NCBI RefSeq assembly: GCF_022539315.1
Contig: NC_066333.1
Location: 12,615,001-12,679,000, forward strand
DNA length: 64,000 nucleotides
Direction: 5' to 3'
Source of the DNA: Serinus canaria
Lineage: Eukaryota > Chordata > Aves > Passeriformes > Fringillidae
The stretch's first letter is position 1, and each line of letters opens with the position of its first letter. Below, one piece after another: positions 46,102-59,960 of this stretch. The notes beneath the pieces are model-generated. The model searched no databases. It had not been told where the DNA came from and worked only from the letters and a program-made list of their open reading frames with translations. A program made the translations under genes and the position numbers.

Positions 46102-48623
46102 AAAAGCCAACCATAATATTTGCCAAAAGCCAACCCTAAACCCGCATTTTTCACGAGCAGAAGAGGCTTTCCTCAGCTCTGAGGGACAGCTGGGGGTTTG
46201 CAGCTCAGACCAGGGGCAGAGCAGGGGCAGAGCTGAGCTCCCAGCCTGGTTCAGGAGCTGGGCTGGAGATCCTGCACATCCCCCCTGGTGGAAAAGGCTT
46301 TTTGTGCTCGGAGGTGTCAGCCCTGGCTCTCCCAGGGGTGGCTCAAATGAGGCTTCCAGTGATGACAGCAGCCAGGAGAGCGACTGGGAGCACCTCTGGA
46401 CCCTGGTGATTTGTCAGGAGCTCACCTGAGAGCAGAAATGTCACTGATCTGAGGCTCACAGCCAAAGGCTGCTCAGCAGAGCAGCACCAAGTGCAGCTAA
46501 CACATCCTGTGGAGAGAAAAAGTGATGGCTCACAATACTGAATTATTTTTTAGGTGCAGGAAAAAAAGAGCAAAGCCTGATGTGCCACAGCACTGGCAGA
46601 ACTTGCTGAAATGGCGTTCCAAAAATCACAGGAGGAACACATTGTTTAAACAATAAATAAAGCAATCAGCAACTCTTTAAAGCAGTGCAGGTTGTGCAGC
46701 TTCAGGGGCAAGCCAGGGGTGCCTATAAGCTGAGTTTCTCCTCTGTAGCAGACCTGACTTCAAGGTGCCTAAAAGGGCATTGTTGGGCTTTTTAATGGAA
46801 AGCTCAGCTAAGGAATTTGCTTTTCATGATGCCTGGGAGGGTCCCCACAAAGTAATAGGTCAGCATCATTTTCTAGCTGCAGCTGATAGCATTTATTGGT
46901 AATTCTTTAAACCCTTCCTTAAAAGAAAACCAGTCTGCAACCTGCACTGCACCCACAGGAATAATCTTTCTTTCCCTCAGTTTGGTAATTCAATTGTGAC
47001 TTGTAAACTTGTGCAGCCGTAGCAAAAAAAAAGAGTCCACAGTCAACTCTAATCTATCTTGAGGGGAGTAAAAAGTGCTTACCAGCAGTGGTGTAGTAAA
47101 TCCTGGCTGCTTTATTAAATAAATGTTGAATTTCACTCAGAAATTTCACTCAGAAGCCTCAAGGAAGAAGAGCTTTAAAATATCTGAACAGTTTAGCACG
47201 TGCTGAAGCTGAATCAAGATTGATTGAGTTTTGGTGTGAGGTAGAAACTGATGACAGCCCAAATCCCAGCTGAATAAAGGTGGAAATGTGGCCATGGTTG
47301 TGTCTCCTGGATGGTGAGAGACAGAGCAGGAGAGCTGCCTGAGGATCACAGGATTTCTGCTGCTGCAAACACACTCTGAAGAGACCCCCAAAGCTGTCTG
47401 TAGGGGAAAATCAGCATTATAAAGCTTTCCATCATCAGCTCTCAGGGAAGCAGGGCAGGAGCCAGCAGGCAGTGGATGGATCTTTAGTGCAGAGCTAAAA
47501 TCTGAAGTGATTTCATGGATTTGGGGTCTCTCCCTTCCAAGTCTGAGCTGTGCCTCCGCTCAGTTCTCTGCTGCAGCAGCAGCAGGGATTTTCCAGGGCT
47601 GGGAAATGCTTTCAGAAGTGCTTTGGAGTGCAAGCAAAGCCAAGACTCCTCTTGCTGGGCTGCACCAGGGGCTTTGCTCCCAGGTGGGATCTGCTCCCTC
47701 CTGCAGGAGCCCCTGAACTGGAGCACTGGGGTGGGGCTGGCTCCAAGGCAAAATCAGGGGGAATCACCTCAATATTCATCAACAGGAAATAAAAACCTGC
47801 TGGCTTTCAGCAAGGGAAGGGATGTGACACCAATGTGAGGGAATTGCCCAGCTCAGCTCAGTTTCCCTGGGCTCTGTGCTCTCTCCTGGGTTTCTGGAGG
47901 CTCCAGAGGGGCTGGGAGCACAGAAATCCATTCCTGCATGGAGAGAGGGCTCCCAGTGCTGCAAACCTGGGGCTGCCCCAGCCCAGAGCTGGGCACTCGC
48001 TGGGAAAGGTCCCAGCCAAGAGCAGAGGGACCCACCCACACTCTCTTGCCATAATTTCCTTTATTCTGTGCCTTTAAATGTAGCATTGCCAGCCCTGGGG
48101 GCTTTTTGGAGCAGAACTGACTGAGAGTCTGGGGTTGCAAATCCAGCAAGTTAAAGTGAGAGTGAGAGGTGACAAGAACATCTGCTGCTGGTTTGGGTTT
48201 TCTGTTGAATATGACCTCAAGCAAGCAAAAGGGAGAAAAATTCTGCTTTATTGCATTGGTGTGGCCAGAACTGATCTGCTCAGCAGATGATCTATGGATC
48301 CAACCAATCCTTCAAATGAAAAGTTCTTACCTGATATAGGACACTGCCTCCAGAGAGTGACACAAATTGCAGAGTGGTGTGTGCAGAGAGTGCCAAGCTG
48401 CAGCTTTGAATTTCAGATTTCCAGGGCTGGAGGAACTGAACTCGACAGGCAGAGTCCTAATTCACCCCTGAGACTCCAGGAAAAGTCCCATCCAAATGCA
48501 AAGTGGAATTGCTTCTGCAGGAATCCTGGGAGATAGCCATGCATATTTCATGCTGGGACTTCAGCCTGGTTCATTCCTGTTCCAGCTCCTGCATATTTAA
48601 CACACACTGGAAGTGTCCAGGCT
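46102..48623. other. Non-coding sequence between the duplicated blocks
   Basis: No exon support. It includes a 40-bp motif at 48049-48088 that recurs with about five changes at 49369-49408. Confidence 0.5.
48049..48088. repeat. 40-bp repeated motif, copy 1
   Basis: 'ccataatttcctttattctg' followed by '.gcctttaaat..agca.tg', also present at 49369-49408. Confidence 0.75.
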
Positions 48624-49059
48624 GGGCTGGGTGGGGTTTGGGACAACCTGGGATGCTGGAAGGTGGCAGGGGCTGGAATGAGGTGATCTTGGAGCCCCCT
48701 GCCAACCCAAACCACTCTGGGATTTTCCATTTACAGCTTTAATTGTGTATAACCCCAGCAAGTGGGGCTGAGTTAACTGTGCTGGAAAAGAAGGCTCTGC
48801 TGTTATTTCCTTGCAAACCCTGGCTCGTTTTTGGAGTATTTAAAATGCCCTCACTAAAATGTCAATTAACAAGTGACAAACGTGAAAGAAATGCATTTAT
48901 GGCACCATGATCCCAATCCTCACACCCCTCAGTCTTGGAATGTGTCATCACTTCTTACTCAAGTGTAGCTTTTGTTGGAGGCTTCCCTTATTTGGGTTTT
49001 AATGAGAATTTGAGAATGGAATGAAAATATAATCCTGCTGCTTAATTCTGGCATAAGCC
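48624..49059 (+). repeat. Direct duplication, copy 2 (with CR1 3' end)
   Basis: 436 bp, offset 2934 bp from copy 1. It holds the 24-bp block that copy 1 lacks. Sequence beyond 49059 ('taatcgagtttgtgcataac...') is not shared. Confidence 0.95.
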
Positions 49060-52000
49060 TAATCGAGTTTGTGCATAACAAAAATGTCAAGGCTTGTATA
49101 TCCTGCTGGAAGCCCTCCCTTTGAAGCAATGCAATTAATTACACTTGAACATCCCAGAGGTTTATTGCTGCAGATAAAAGCATCCTGAGCACCTTCTTTG
49201 CTATTATTTCCAGAAGAAAAACAGTGTAAAATAAAGATAATTGAAGTATCTCTGACAGACAGGTTGTTTTCACTTCTGAGGAACTGCGTGGCCTTAACAA
49301 AAAACCTCTTTAAAGAAATTTAGGAGCAGCTGCTTTGCATGGCAAATTTTGGGTTGTGGCAGCCTAAGCCATAATTTACTTTATTCTGGGCCTTTAAATA
49401 CAGCACTGTACATTTCCATGGGTGATCTGGGTGCCAGTTTAATTACCCAACGTGGCTTTATATAAGACTGATCAAACTATTAACCCAGGAATTCAGTGCT
49501 AGGGCAGGATGGTGCTGCCAACACTGAGAAATGTCCCTTCAGCTCTGGCAGCAATCCTGGCACAGCTGAATTCCCTTCCCTGGGAAAGGTGTGGGGATGC
49601 TGGAGGACACACAGAGCTCAGTCTGTGCCTTCCAGAATGGTCCCAAACTGCACCTTGGGCTGGGATTGGGATTCTGACACTGCTTTGATTCACTGCTGTG
49701 AGCATCTTGTGGAAGAGGGGGGAAAAAAGATCCACGGAAATGTTACACTGCAACAAAAGCCCCCAGGGAATTGCTGTGCTGCAGGGGGTGATGGCATCAG
49801 AAGGAAACAAGGATAAAAGAAGCTTTCCCAAACTCCTGGCGTGTTTATTCTGATCAAATGTGTAATTCCTGCTGCTCCTTGTGCATTTTCATCACCCTGT
49901 CTGCCTGCAAGAAACTCACCCTGGTTTCCAGCAGTTTGATAGAAAAACTCTGTATTTTTTCCCAACAGGCAGATTTTGTGATAGTTTCATATGGAGCAGC
50001 TTTCATTGTGTGGAATCAATGATATTGATTTCCCTTTAAATATAAAGATTGCCCAGTTGCAGGCTGGGTGCTACAGCAGCATTTCACAGACCAGGTGGCT
50101 GCTGGTTTGGTAAGGTCTCTTCTCCATAAATCACCCTCTCTTCCACAATTCTGGCTAAAATGAATCCTCAGGAAGGAGCAGGCTTTGATCCTCAGTGCTG
50201 AAAGCTTCGCTGTCTGTTACACCAAGGGTTTTATCAGTGTTCAGCCAGCCTATGAAAGTTCTGGGTTGTTTTTGCTGGTTGATGTTGATTTCAGTAAAAT
50301 ACCTTTAAACAACCCAGAACAACTCAGGGCTTCTCCTGGCCTCACTTTTCTGAGTCTTTCCCTTGAAAATGTTGGAGGAAAAGGTCAAAAGCAAGAAAGT
50401 TTCCAAATCCAAGCCTGTCTTTCTACAATCTGCCAAGAGTTTTAATTGAGAGTATTCAAAAATATTAATAAGTGAGAATACCTTCAGAGCCAGTCCAGGT
50501 TCCTCATCCCTTCTTTTGCTTTCCACCAAAGTTTTTTCTGCAATAAAAGAAGCCAAAAATGAGAAAAAAAAAATCTTTACACTCTTCCTTTTCCACTTTG
50601 TTAAATCTTTCTTCAAAGGAATTTAAAAAATGTTGGACAATGGTAGCCATGAGGGGAATCTATTCCCCAAAAAACCTCCCATTTTCCTCTGTGAGAAATT
50701 GAAAGGCCCCAAGTTTTTATTTCAAATTATTCAGCTGGAATCCAGGTGGAGGAAGAATGGCTGCTTCATCTGGGAGTGAAACTTTTGAGAAAGCTTTAAT
50801 GGGAATTTCTGAATGGATTCAGAACTGCAAGGAGGAGAAGAAAAAAGGCAAGTGAAGCATTTGGCCATGTGCAGCAGGAAATGTCCAAGGCTGATCTTTT
50901 CATCCTCTCTGAGCACTCAGGCTGGGGTGTCCTGGGTGGGATTAATCCCTTTGCTGACCCAGAGCTGGGGCAGCTGAGAGGGGTTTTAGACTTTGATTCC
51001 ATTTCCAGTCTCTGTGAAGGGTGAGACAATACAGATGTTATAATTCACACCATCACAAGCAAAACCCAGCTATTTCCTAATTCCACTATAAGTGTTTCTT
51101 TTGGCCTATCAGCTTTAGCCAGGCCTTGCTGTAAATGCCCTAAATTAATAATCTCAAATTACCCCTCGTGTTTCCTAATGCAATGCACCTTCCACAGCTC
51201 TGTGTCTCCAGAGCATCCAGTTTTATTTATTTTATTTTTTATTTCCTTTGAAACTTGTTTCCAGCTCCATTCCTCTCCCAGCAATGTCTGTCCAACACTG
51301 ACACCTGAAAGGTGCCGAGAGAGGAAAATCCTTGTGAAAAGAACCTGGAGGGGCTGCACTCCTCTGGATGATTCCCTGCCCTCTGGAGCCCAGGAGAAAG
51401 AAAGGACACCCTCAATCCCATGAAAGGCTTTTTCCAGGGGCACATGGCTGGAATGTAAGCAAACTCTTGTTTACTCTGTTCAGAGCCACAATTAGTGGAG
51501 ATCAAAGTGCCTGCAAGGCTGTTTCATACTGTAAATTATTAGGGAATTAACCTCAGTGCACCCTGCTTAAAGTCTCCAAAATAGCTGAGAATATCCTTCA
51601 AAAGCAGCAGCACATGACTGCATCTCTGGTTAATTATAAATAAAGTGAATAAAACGAGCCTTTAATGGGATGTGAGGGATTGGGGGGTGCTGATGGAGAG
51701 TGTGCAGAGGAGGAGGGAGAGAGAGAATAAATCACCTTTCTGCAGAGCTGAAAGACAGACGTTCACATCACAAGGATGAAAACAAAGCAGCACCCAACCA
51801 AGGATGCTTTAGTGGCAAACCAACCCATTTGTGATGTTTACTGCATTCCATGAGGGGCTGGGCCTCTTTTCTTTCACAGCCAAACCTGGATTATTTTTAT
51901 AAAATTATCTGCCATTGAGCTTCCTCGTCATGCAGCAATTGCTACACAAATTTCCTGTTGTTTAAGAACCATTTTTGACATTTGCAGATTTCAGCTGCAG

Positions 52001-53982
52001 CCTGATAAAACAAAGCCCTGGATCCAAGATCAACAGTCCTGTTTTACATCCCAGATCCCAGGAAACCACCATTAAATATTTGATACAATAAATATTGACA
52101 GAGAAACTCCTTTTACTGTTTCCTCTTGCAGGCAAACTGACAAATAGAGAGTTTTAGACATTATAATAACCCTGCCCGGCTTCTTAACCATCCACCTTAA
52201 AATAAAATCCATTTATCAACTCAGTCAATCCATTTATCAACTTCCTTTAGTGGGAAGCTTCCTGGAGCAGGAGGTGCCCTGGTGGGGAATGTTCTGGAAC
52301 CAATGTTGGGGCTCCCTTGGGATCCAGCATCCCCCATCAGACCCAGCAGTGAGGTTCCACCAGACTGAGCCAACGCCAACCAAAGCTGCAGAAGATCTTC
52401 CTGCATTTCTAACGTCACCAATTTCAGAGTTTTGTGGTTGGGAAAAACCAGTGGAATCCTTTTTAAAGGGGATTAAAATATTATTTCTCCCAGGCAGAGA
52501 ATCCCCGAGCCACAGCAGTGCTAATGCAGAGAATAAACTCATGGAGAGCTGGAAATCATCACCTGGACACAGAAATCCCCTGGAATTAGAGCTGGAGCTG
52601 CCCTGCCTGCAGAGCTTGGGGAGGCAGGGCCAGAAATGTCTCTCAGGTTTTCATGATTTCTGGAATGCTGCTGTATTTTCATGGATGGAGCCCTTGGAAG
52701 TGACAGACACTGCAGTGAGTTCCATGGAGCAGTGCCAGCCATTCCCTCCAGACAATCTGGCTCTGTTTGGGAATGAGAGGTAAGATTAAATATAGTTAAT
52801 ATCAGAGTAGAACTTTTTTTTCAGCACTTGTTAAAAACACTCCCATTTTCTCACCATTTTAATGAGTCAGTAACCTTTTGTGGTAAAAGTATTTGCAGTT
52901 TTTTGGGTTTTTTTTTTCCAAAAGTTGATCATAATCACAGGGAATTAAAACTGCTTTAAGGAAGTTTTTGATCTTTGAAAGTAGCTGCCATTTGGAGTGT
53001 TCTCTGGATGCTTTCAAACCAAAGGAATTTAACTGCTTTCCTAGTTTAATTACACTCTTCTGGCAGAAAAGGTGGTGCAGTAAGTAATTTATTCATCCCA
53101 ACCCACGAAAGCCCAAATTACAGAGAGCTCTCAGCTGCATTTCTGTCCAAAGTTCTGCAAACTCAGAGTCATTAATGTGGTCAGTATGAACCAATGCAGA
53201 CCCTGGCAGAGGAGAATGAAAACCTTGATCCCAGGAACCATTGGAACCATCTGGAAGCACCAATTGCCACGGAAGGAAATTCATTCCCAGACCAAACGTT
53301 GGCTCAGCTCTCCCCCAGCCTGCCAGGCTCAGCCAGCTCCTTCCAGCAGAATTATTTCTCCATTCTCTGACAAGTTACCAAGCACCAGCCCCCTGAACGA
53401 AGCTCACATCACACAGAGGCTTTGTCAGAAATAAATGGAGTTTCAAACTCAGCTTTTGGACTTGTCACTGCAGGGCAAATCCTCCTCAGGGTCAGCCCAG
53501 AGCTGGGCACCTGAAAGGGCTTTAATAACCACCAGTGGGCTTTGGGGAAAAAATACAGCCTGCACAAGCCCCAGGGGTTTGTTTTTCACTCACAAGACAA
53601 GCTGTGACAGGATTTTTTATGTAGAGACAGGAAATCACTTTTATGGAGAAGCAGAGCCCTGCCAGGGCTGCTGCTGTGGTTCCCTGTCTCCAGGAGGATG
53701 GGATGGAGCTCCTTGGATCCCCCCTGGCTGGAATTTGTGCTTTTTGCAGCTCTCCCACCCTGGCACCAGCCTGAGCAGTTTGTGAACCACCAGGGCTCCA
53801 GGCTGGCTCTGTCCCCCTGCTGAAGTGTCACCCCGATTTTTCTAAGATTTTCTAAACCTTCTGATGGTCACAGCCTTGTAAAGAACTTTCTCACACACCT
53901 TATGTAAATAACTTATTGCTTTGCATTCTTTTGTGGAGAAAGAGAAGTTTGATGGGCTGTTGGTTGGTCCAGTGTCATTGGA
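49060..53982. other. Intergenic region, no genes seen
   Basis: AT-rich, mostly unique sequence. Short open frames lack splice signals or domains. Confidence 0.5.
49369..49408. repeat. 40-bp repeated motif, copy 2
   Basis: 'ccataatttactttattctg' followed by 'ggcctttaaatacagcactg'; same orientation as copy 1, 1320 bp downstream. Confidence 0.75.
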
Positions 53983-54360
53983 TGTCACAGACATGTTTTA
54001 TCAAAAATCATTTCCTTGGGATTTTCCCTCCTGAGGAGCTGAGAGGGCTCAGGAACAAACTGCAAACAAGGATTCTCTGCTGCTGTGGGTGCAGCAGGTG
54101 GGGCTGGGATTGGGCTCTGGGGTTGTTTCTGATCAATGGCCAATCCCAGCCCAGCTGTCCAGACTGTCTGGTCACAGACAAACCTTTGTCATTCATTCCT
54201 TTGCTATTCTCAGCCAGCCTTCTGCTGGAATCCTTTCCTCTGTTCTTTTAGTATAGTTTTTAATGTAAATATATCATAAAATAATAAATCAGCCTTCTGA
54301 ACATGGAGTCACCTTTCTCATCTCTTCCCTGATCCTGGGACCCCTGAGAACACTGTCACA
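53983..54360 (+). mobile_element. Solo LTR of an endogenous retrovirus-type element
   Basis: Begins TGTCACAGACATG and ends AACACTGTCACA. Flanking hexamers are ATTGGA (53977-53982) and ACTGGA (54361-54366), consistent with a 6-bp target duplication with one mismatch. AATAAA at about 54283-54288 reads on the + strand, followed by 'tcagccttctgaacatggag'. This end resembles a common passerine LTR as I remember it. No internal genes are present. Confidence 0.75.
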
Positions 54361-54366
54361 ACTGGA

Positions 54367-57300
54367 GAGGTGGCACTGTCCCCCTCCAATCCACTGTCAC
54401 TTTTGGGAATCTATAAATTTGGAGTAAGACAATAAAAAGTCCCTTTTTTACCTTGGAAGGAGCAGCGAGTCTGGTGGTGGTGTTTGGTGTCCTGCAGTGA
54501 CACTGCAGGGACAGAGAACAAACCCTCTGGGCTGGGAGCCAGCATCTCCTGCCTGGTCCCACCCATTGCTCTCTGGAGCACTTGCAGGAGGTGCTTTAAA
54601 AGGAAAAACATTTTTAGAGCCACAGGCAGGAGTTTATTGCTTCCTCATGAGTGATTTAGTGCCTCAGACCAGAGGTGTTGCCTTCCTCCTCCACCAAGGA
54701 CATGCAGAGCACAGACAGGTCATCTGTCACCTCTGTAAAAATGTCACCCACTGTTACTTCCTTCTATTAAAATGCATTTTTATCACTGCTGTAATTATGA
54801 GGAGTTTGGGCTGGTCCATGTGTTTGCCAAGGGAAGGGAATGAATTCCCAGCATCTCCTTTTTCCACTGGGCCTTCCTCAGGGCCAAGCCTGCCTTTAGC
54901 AGCTGAGCCCAAACACAGAGCATCATTGGGATGGGATTGTTCTCTGTTTGGTATTAATGGCTGGGCTGGGCACAGCAGATCCCAGAGGCACTGAGAGCTT
55001 TCCTGATCCAGGACCCAGCCATCCCAGCCTAAGGAGTCCTTGCAGCCAGCTGAGACTGGACATCCCCAGGCAGAGAAAAGAGAATTTCTGTGGGCACTAG
55101 GCACAAGCTGACATCAACTTTTAGCTAGGCCTTGGGGCCTTTGCTGGTTAATACAACTTTTTAAGGCACTTAAAATATATTTCTACTTACTTAAAACTTT
55201 AAACTTAAACTTAAAACTATAACTTACACTTCTGTTTCCTTAAAACTTAAACCTACACTTGTACTTAATATCAATGTGGCTTACTATATCTTAATTTCTC
55301 TAAATCTCTCTGTGAGGTGAGGAAGAGTGAAGATCCTGAGACTTCTGTGAGTGATGTTTGCATCCCTCCTATGATTTTGCCATGAGTAAAACCTCTCTGG
55401 ATGGAGTCCTGAATCTTTGGGATGGAATTCTGGCTTCTGATCCCCGTGGTACCCACCAGCTTCCCACAAAGAGATATTTATAGAAACCCTGCAGGATTTC
55501 CCAGCCCAGAGAAAGCCCTGCAGCCTGGTGCTGCCAGGAACAGCCATCCCTGATGCTCAGGGTGAGCTCCCCCATCCTTCCTGGCCCAGCTCTGAGCATT
55601 CCCTCATCTCACAGGGGAGAAGGAGCCAGGACCATTCCTGCCCTCTCCTGATGGATTCCTGCTGTGTTTGGATTTCAAAGCTCTTTTCTCCCAGGTCACA
55701 GGTTCCCCCAGGTGGGTTTTCCAGAGCCTGGGAGGTTTCTCACCCCTGGTGAAGCTCTGCCAGCACTGGAAGTGGTGGTAGCTCTGCTGGCTGCTGCAGA
55801 TCCTCCCATTCCAGCTTTTTCTCACTTGTTGGGCAAAACTGGAAGCAAACAATGGGAATTTGGAGCAGGCAGCACAGAAGGACAGATGTATTTGCATGAA
55901 CCCCCTCAGACCATGGGGGTTTCCTCAGGGAGCCAGGCTGAAAAAGAGAGGAAATATCCCTCAGACCCTGCCAGTGTTTGTGCATCTCTGCAGGGAATGC
56001 TGCCTGGAATACAGCATGGGCTTCTGCCTGGAAAGCAGAGAATTCCCTGGAGGTGTAAAGGAAAGCAGGGCAGGAATTTGTAGTAGCAGGAGCACAAAGA
56101 GCTCTTTGCCAGGAACCTGAGCAGCTCTGGATCCCCACATCTCAGATTCACACTTTGCTGCAGCCCTGGAAGGGAAGAACTGCAAACTCATCGCTCTAAG
56201 GAGAGATGCAAATCCCTCTTTTGTTTTCCAAGGAACCATTTAATTGTCTATTTTTCATCCTCAGATTTTCCCCAGCAGTTCCATTAGCTGATGTGACAAA
56301 ATGCCAGCTTGTTTCATATTTAAATACAGGAGCAATTTGAAATAATAGATCTTGACTCTGGGAGCATATTCATCTGTTATTACCCCATGAATTATGTCCA
56401 AAAGAAAGAACCTAAGCCCTTTTCTCTTATTTGCAAGGTTGACAGAAAACTTCTATTTTCTGTATGAAATAAGGTGCTTTTGGCTGGTTTATTTTTGAAT
56501 TCATTTTCTGCTTTAATTTCTTTTTCTCTTTCCCAGCTCCCACTAAAATAAAGGGTGTAGATCCTCATCCTGACTCTTGCTGAATCCCCTTCCCTTCCTG
56601 TTGGCAGATTTTCCTGCTCTTTGCTGCAAGTTTCCCCTTTCAAGGATGTGACTGAGCCATGCCATGCAGGAGAACACTGATTTATGGTTTAGGCCAGAAG
56701 AATTCACTGCTGACAATCCAAGTTTTTATTCTGGCCATGCATCAGAAGTTCTTGTTTGGGAATTTCCACACTGAGGCAGAGCTTTGATCCCTTTTCTCAT
56801 GATTGCTTGGGTTTATTGCCTAAACCCTCCACTTCATTAAGCTGTCAGGTTTCCCTGGGGGGCCTGCTGGAGAGGGAAGTGCTAAATCTGATTTAAAGGT
56901 CAGGGGAGGTGTGTGGCACCTGCAATCTGCCTTGGAATTGTTTTTGTGACACCAAACAGAGTTTACAAGGAGAGAAAATTGGAGGTGGTCAGCACAAGTC
57001 AGTGCAGCCCAGTGCCTTGGAAAGGACAGCTTTCCTTTGGTTCCACTGAAAATAAAGGAAAGGGACACATGAGAGAGCTGCTCTGGGGTTTATGGATCCC
57101 CAGCAGAGTCCTGGGGCTCCAGCTGCAGCAGCTAAACTGGGAAAACAGCAGGAAAATCCTTCTGCTTCCAGCAGCCACGATTCCAGCCAAGCTTCATTTG
57201 GGGAGACGTTTCAATCTGAGTTTCCTGGAGGTCTAAATAAACTCTCACCAATTGTCTCCCAGCAGACCTCCTTACTCTTCCTGCATCTCCACATCTTTTA

Positions 57301-58879
57301 ATTCACCACCCAAACAGGGCCCCAGAAGAGATCCCTTTCCTTTAAAATAACTTTACAAGCACAGCCCAATATATTATCACTTTAATTAAATATATGAAGT
57401 ATAACAAGGGCCAAGATATAAATTTCCAGGGGACTGAGGCTTAATTTAATTTCCACATTGAATATATAAAGCTTGGGATGTAGAAAAACTCCTAATATCC
57501 CCATTTGCCTCTCAGCACAGCCCTTTATCTTGGGCATTTCATTGGTCACAGAGATAAAAGAAAACAATTACAAACTAACTGGGAATTCTATAGGAGACTT
57601 TCCTTGGGAAGGAAATTAGGTATTACACAAAGTGGAAATTTCTGTCTCAGGAAAAATTAAAAAAGAAAAAAAGTTGTCAGGCAATTTCCCTGTGCTCATT
57701 GAAGGAAACAGAAATTCCCTCCTAACCAGCAGGCAATTCTCTGGAAGTGCCACCTGCCCCTGATTTCCCTGCTTGGAAATGGAGAGAGCAGCAAAAAAAT
57801 CAAATTTTTGATTTCCCAAAAATCTGGGAAAAGACTGAGCCTTCAAGGGACCCCGCTGGGACCTTGCTGCTCTCAGTGTGGGAAAAGAACTGAAACAAGT
57901 GAGTGAGGAAAATGGGAATAATGGGAATGTTGGTGTTCAGCTGGGGAAGGAGCTGGGAACTGAGCTTTTCCTAGATTGCTGGTGCCAGGGGATGGGCAGG
58001 GCTGAGCACAGCCTGGTTCAGCAGGGAGGGCAGGGATGTGCTGCAGGGATGGGCTGCTGCCTCTCCTCCTCCTCCTCAGCTCCCTCGGGGCTGAGTTACC
58101 CACCCCACCCCAAATTCCCCTCCCCAGCTCCTTCCCCCTGCTCACTAAAAACACCCAGCCCTTGGGTTTTGGTCTTTTTTATTAGGGGTGGCTGTGGGTT
58201 AAAAATAGAGCTTGGAGGGACACCAGGAGAGAACCCTCTCCAGACTTTGGAGGCTGATGTTCTCCCAGGAAGGTCTAAAATGGGATTGTGAGGCAGCTGC
58301 AGTTCATGGTGGGTGAGCAAACTCCCCAGATCAACAATGCAAACCTGCTGAAAAACCACCTACCTCTGTTTATTTCTTATTGATTGTCATTAATTGTAGA
58401 GACTCTGACTTGTGCAATATCTGACTGATGATCTTTCATTTTTCATGGGAATCATTATTTTGTTCATCCAGGTATTGCAAACACTTTCAGGTATCATGAC
58501 TCAGCTGCAGGTTATTTAATTGTCCAGCACTCACCTCAAAAGGAAAACACCTCAGACAGGAGAACTGTGCCAATAAATTGATTCACACTTTGGTGGGAAC
58601 TTTATTTATGATTTGCAGGGATGGAACTCAAACCCCAAACCCGGAGAGTTGGGAATGGAGAATCCAAGCAGCAGTGCCTGAACTCCCAGCCACGTTTTGG
58701 GATGTCAGATGAGCAGACTGTGATTTTCCTGGGAGCCCAGGATTTGAGGAGCTCAGAGCTGGGACCACTTTCATGTTTCCTTGTGGTTTCCTGAGCCCCA
58801 GAGCTGCTCCAAAACGTGGAGGGGCAGAGGGAATTGTTTGGGAGAGGGAAACCTGTGCTCTGTGCTGAGCCTGCAGAGC
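54367..58879. other. Intergenic region, no genes seen
   Basis: Contains an AT-rich stretch with repeated 'aaacttaaac' words (about 55165-55260). Otherwise no recognised features. Confidence 0.45.
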
Positions 58880-59225
58880 AGCAGCTTTAATTAAAACTTA
58901 TGTCCTGTGTATCTCTGCGTTTGAGGGCTGCTTTGTTTTTCATGGCATTTCTAGATAAAGGGAGCTTTTCTAATTATGCTTCTGCCTCCTGGTGCTCTCC
59001 TTCCTTATTCATCTTTGCTATCATGCCTTTTTTCAATTTCTGGGGCCAGATTAGGCCCTATCAGAGCCTCGGAGTTTATTAAAGGTGATGGCAGCAGAGC
59101 AGAGCTCTGTTCCTCCACCCAGCCAATAAAAGTCTCTTTGCTCACCCCCCTTTATCCCTCTCCACTCCACACAGCTTTAATTAAGGTGACACAGGTGGCC
59201 TTAACCACATCTGACAAAGAGAAAT
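58880..59225. promoter_or_regulatory. Possible conserved non-coding element (speculative)
   Basis: Dense homeodomain-type TAATTA/TTAATTAA words ('gctttaattaaaac' at the left end, 'gctttaattaaggtg' at the right end), an E-box CATCTG and no repeats. Conservation cannot be judged from one sequence. Confidence 0.25.
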
Positions 59226-59617
59226 GAACGGATTCCCCACAATCCTCGAGAAAACACTCCAGCATTTGCAAAGTTAACACTGCTGTCCTTCCGTGGATCT
59301 GCAGGGTGGAATTGGGGATTTCTCACTGGGCACTGGGGCTGGAGCAGCAATTCCTGCAGAGCTGCTGCTCCAAAGGGCTGCCCTGCACAGAGCACCTTGG
59401 ATTTTGGATTTTGGCAGTGCTGAACTCACACTCCAGCCCAGCAGCAGTCAGGGCAGGATTTTTGGCTGCTGTAGAGCCCTGTGAATGTGGAATTTTCTGA
59501 ATGCTGGCAGGTAATTTTCCTGCCATTGCCTTGCTCATGTAGAGCCTCCTTCACTTTTCCTTTTACAGACTAAGAAGGGAAAATTTTCTGTTGTTTGTAG
59601 AAAGCAGATTTTTTAAA

Positions 59618-59646
59618 TGTATATATATATATATATATATATATAT
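59618..59646. repeat. (TA)n dinucleotide microsatellite
   Basis: About 13 TA units. Confidence 0.95.
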
Positions 59647-59769
59647 CTACAAAATGTTAGGAATGCAACTGGATATTTTTTCTCTGTGATATCAGTGAGA
59701 TGTAAAGGATCTTAGAAGCCACAGGCAGAGATTATAAATTCCCTTCCCCATGATTTGTCCATGTTCTAC

Positions 59770-59960
59770 TGCACTGTCAACACTGGGCACAGTTTTATTA
59801 TTGAGTTGTCTCTTAGAGGGCAAATTCATAATTGTTATTAGAACAATATTAGAATTTAATGAGGTTGCATTTAGTTGGTGCCAAGTAATTAAATCGAAAG
59901 TAATTAAGTGCTAAATATATCCAAAACTTTGAGATCTGAGCTTTTAATGTGGGACTTGTG
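59770..59960. promoter_or_regulatory. Possible AT-rich regulatory element (speculative)
   Basis: Repeat-free, with TAATTA-type words ('aagtaattaaatcgaaagta', 'attaagtgctaaatat') and ATTGTTATTAGAACAAT. It looks like many vertebrate homeobox-responsive elements; inference only. Confidence 0.2.
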
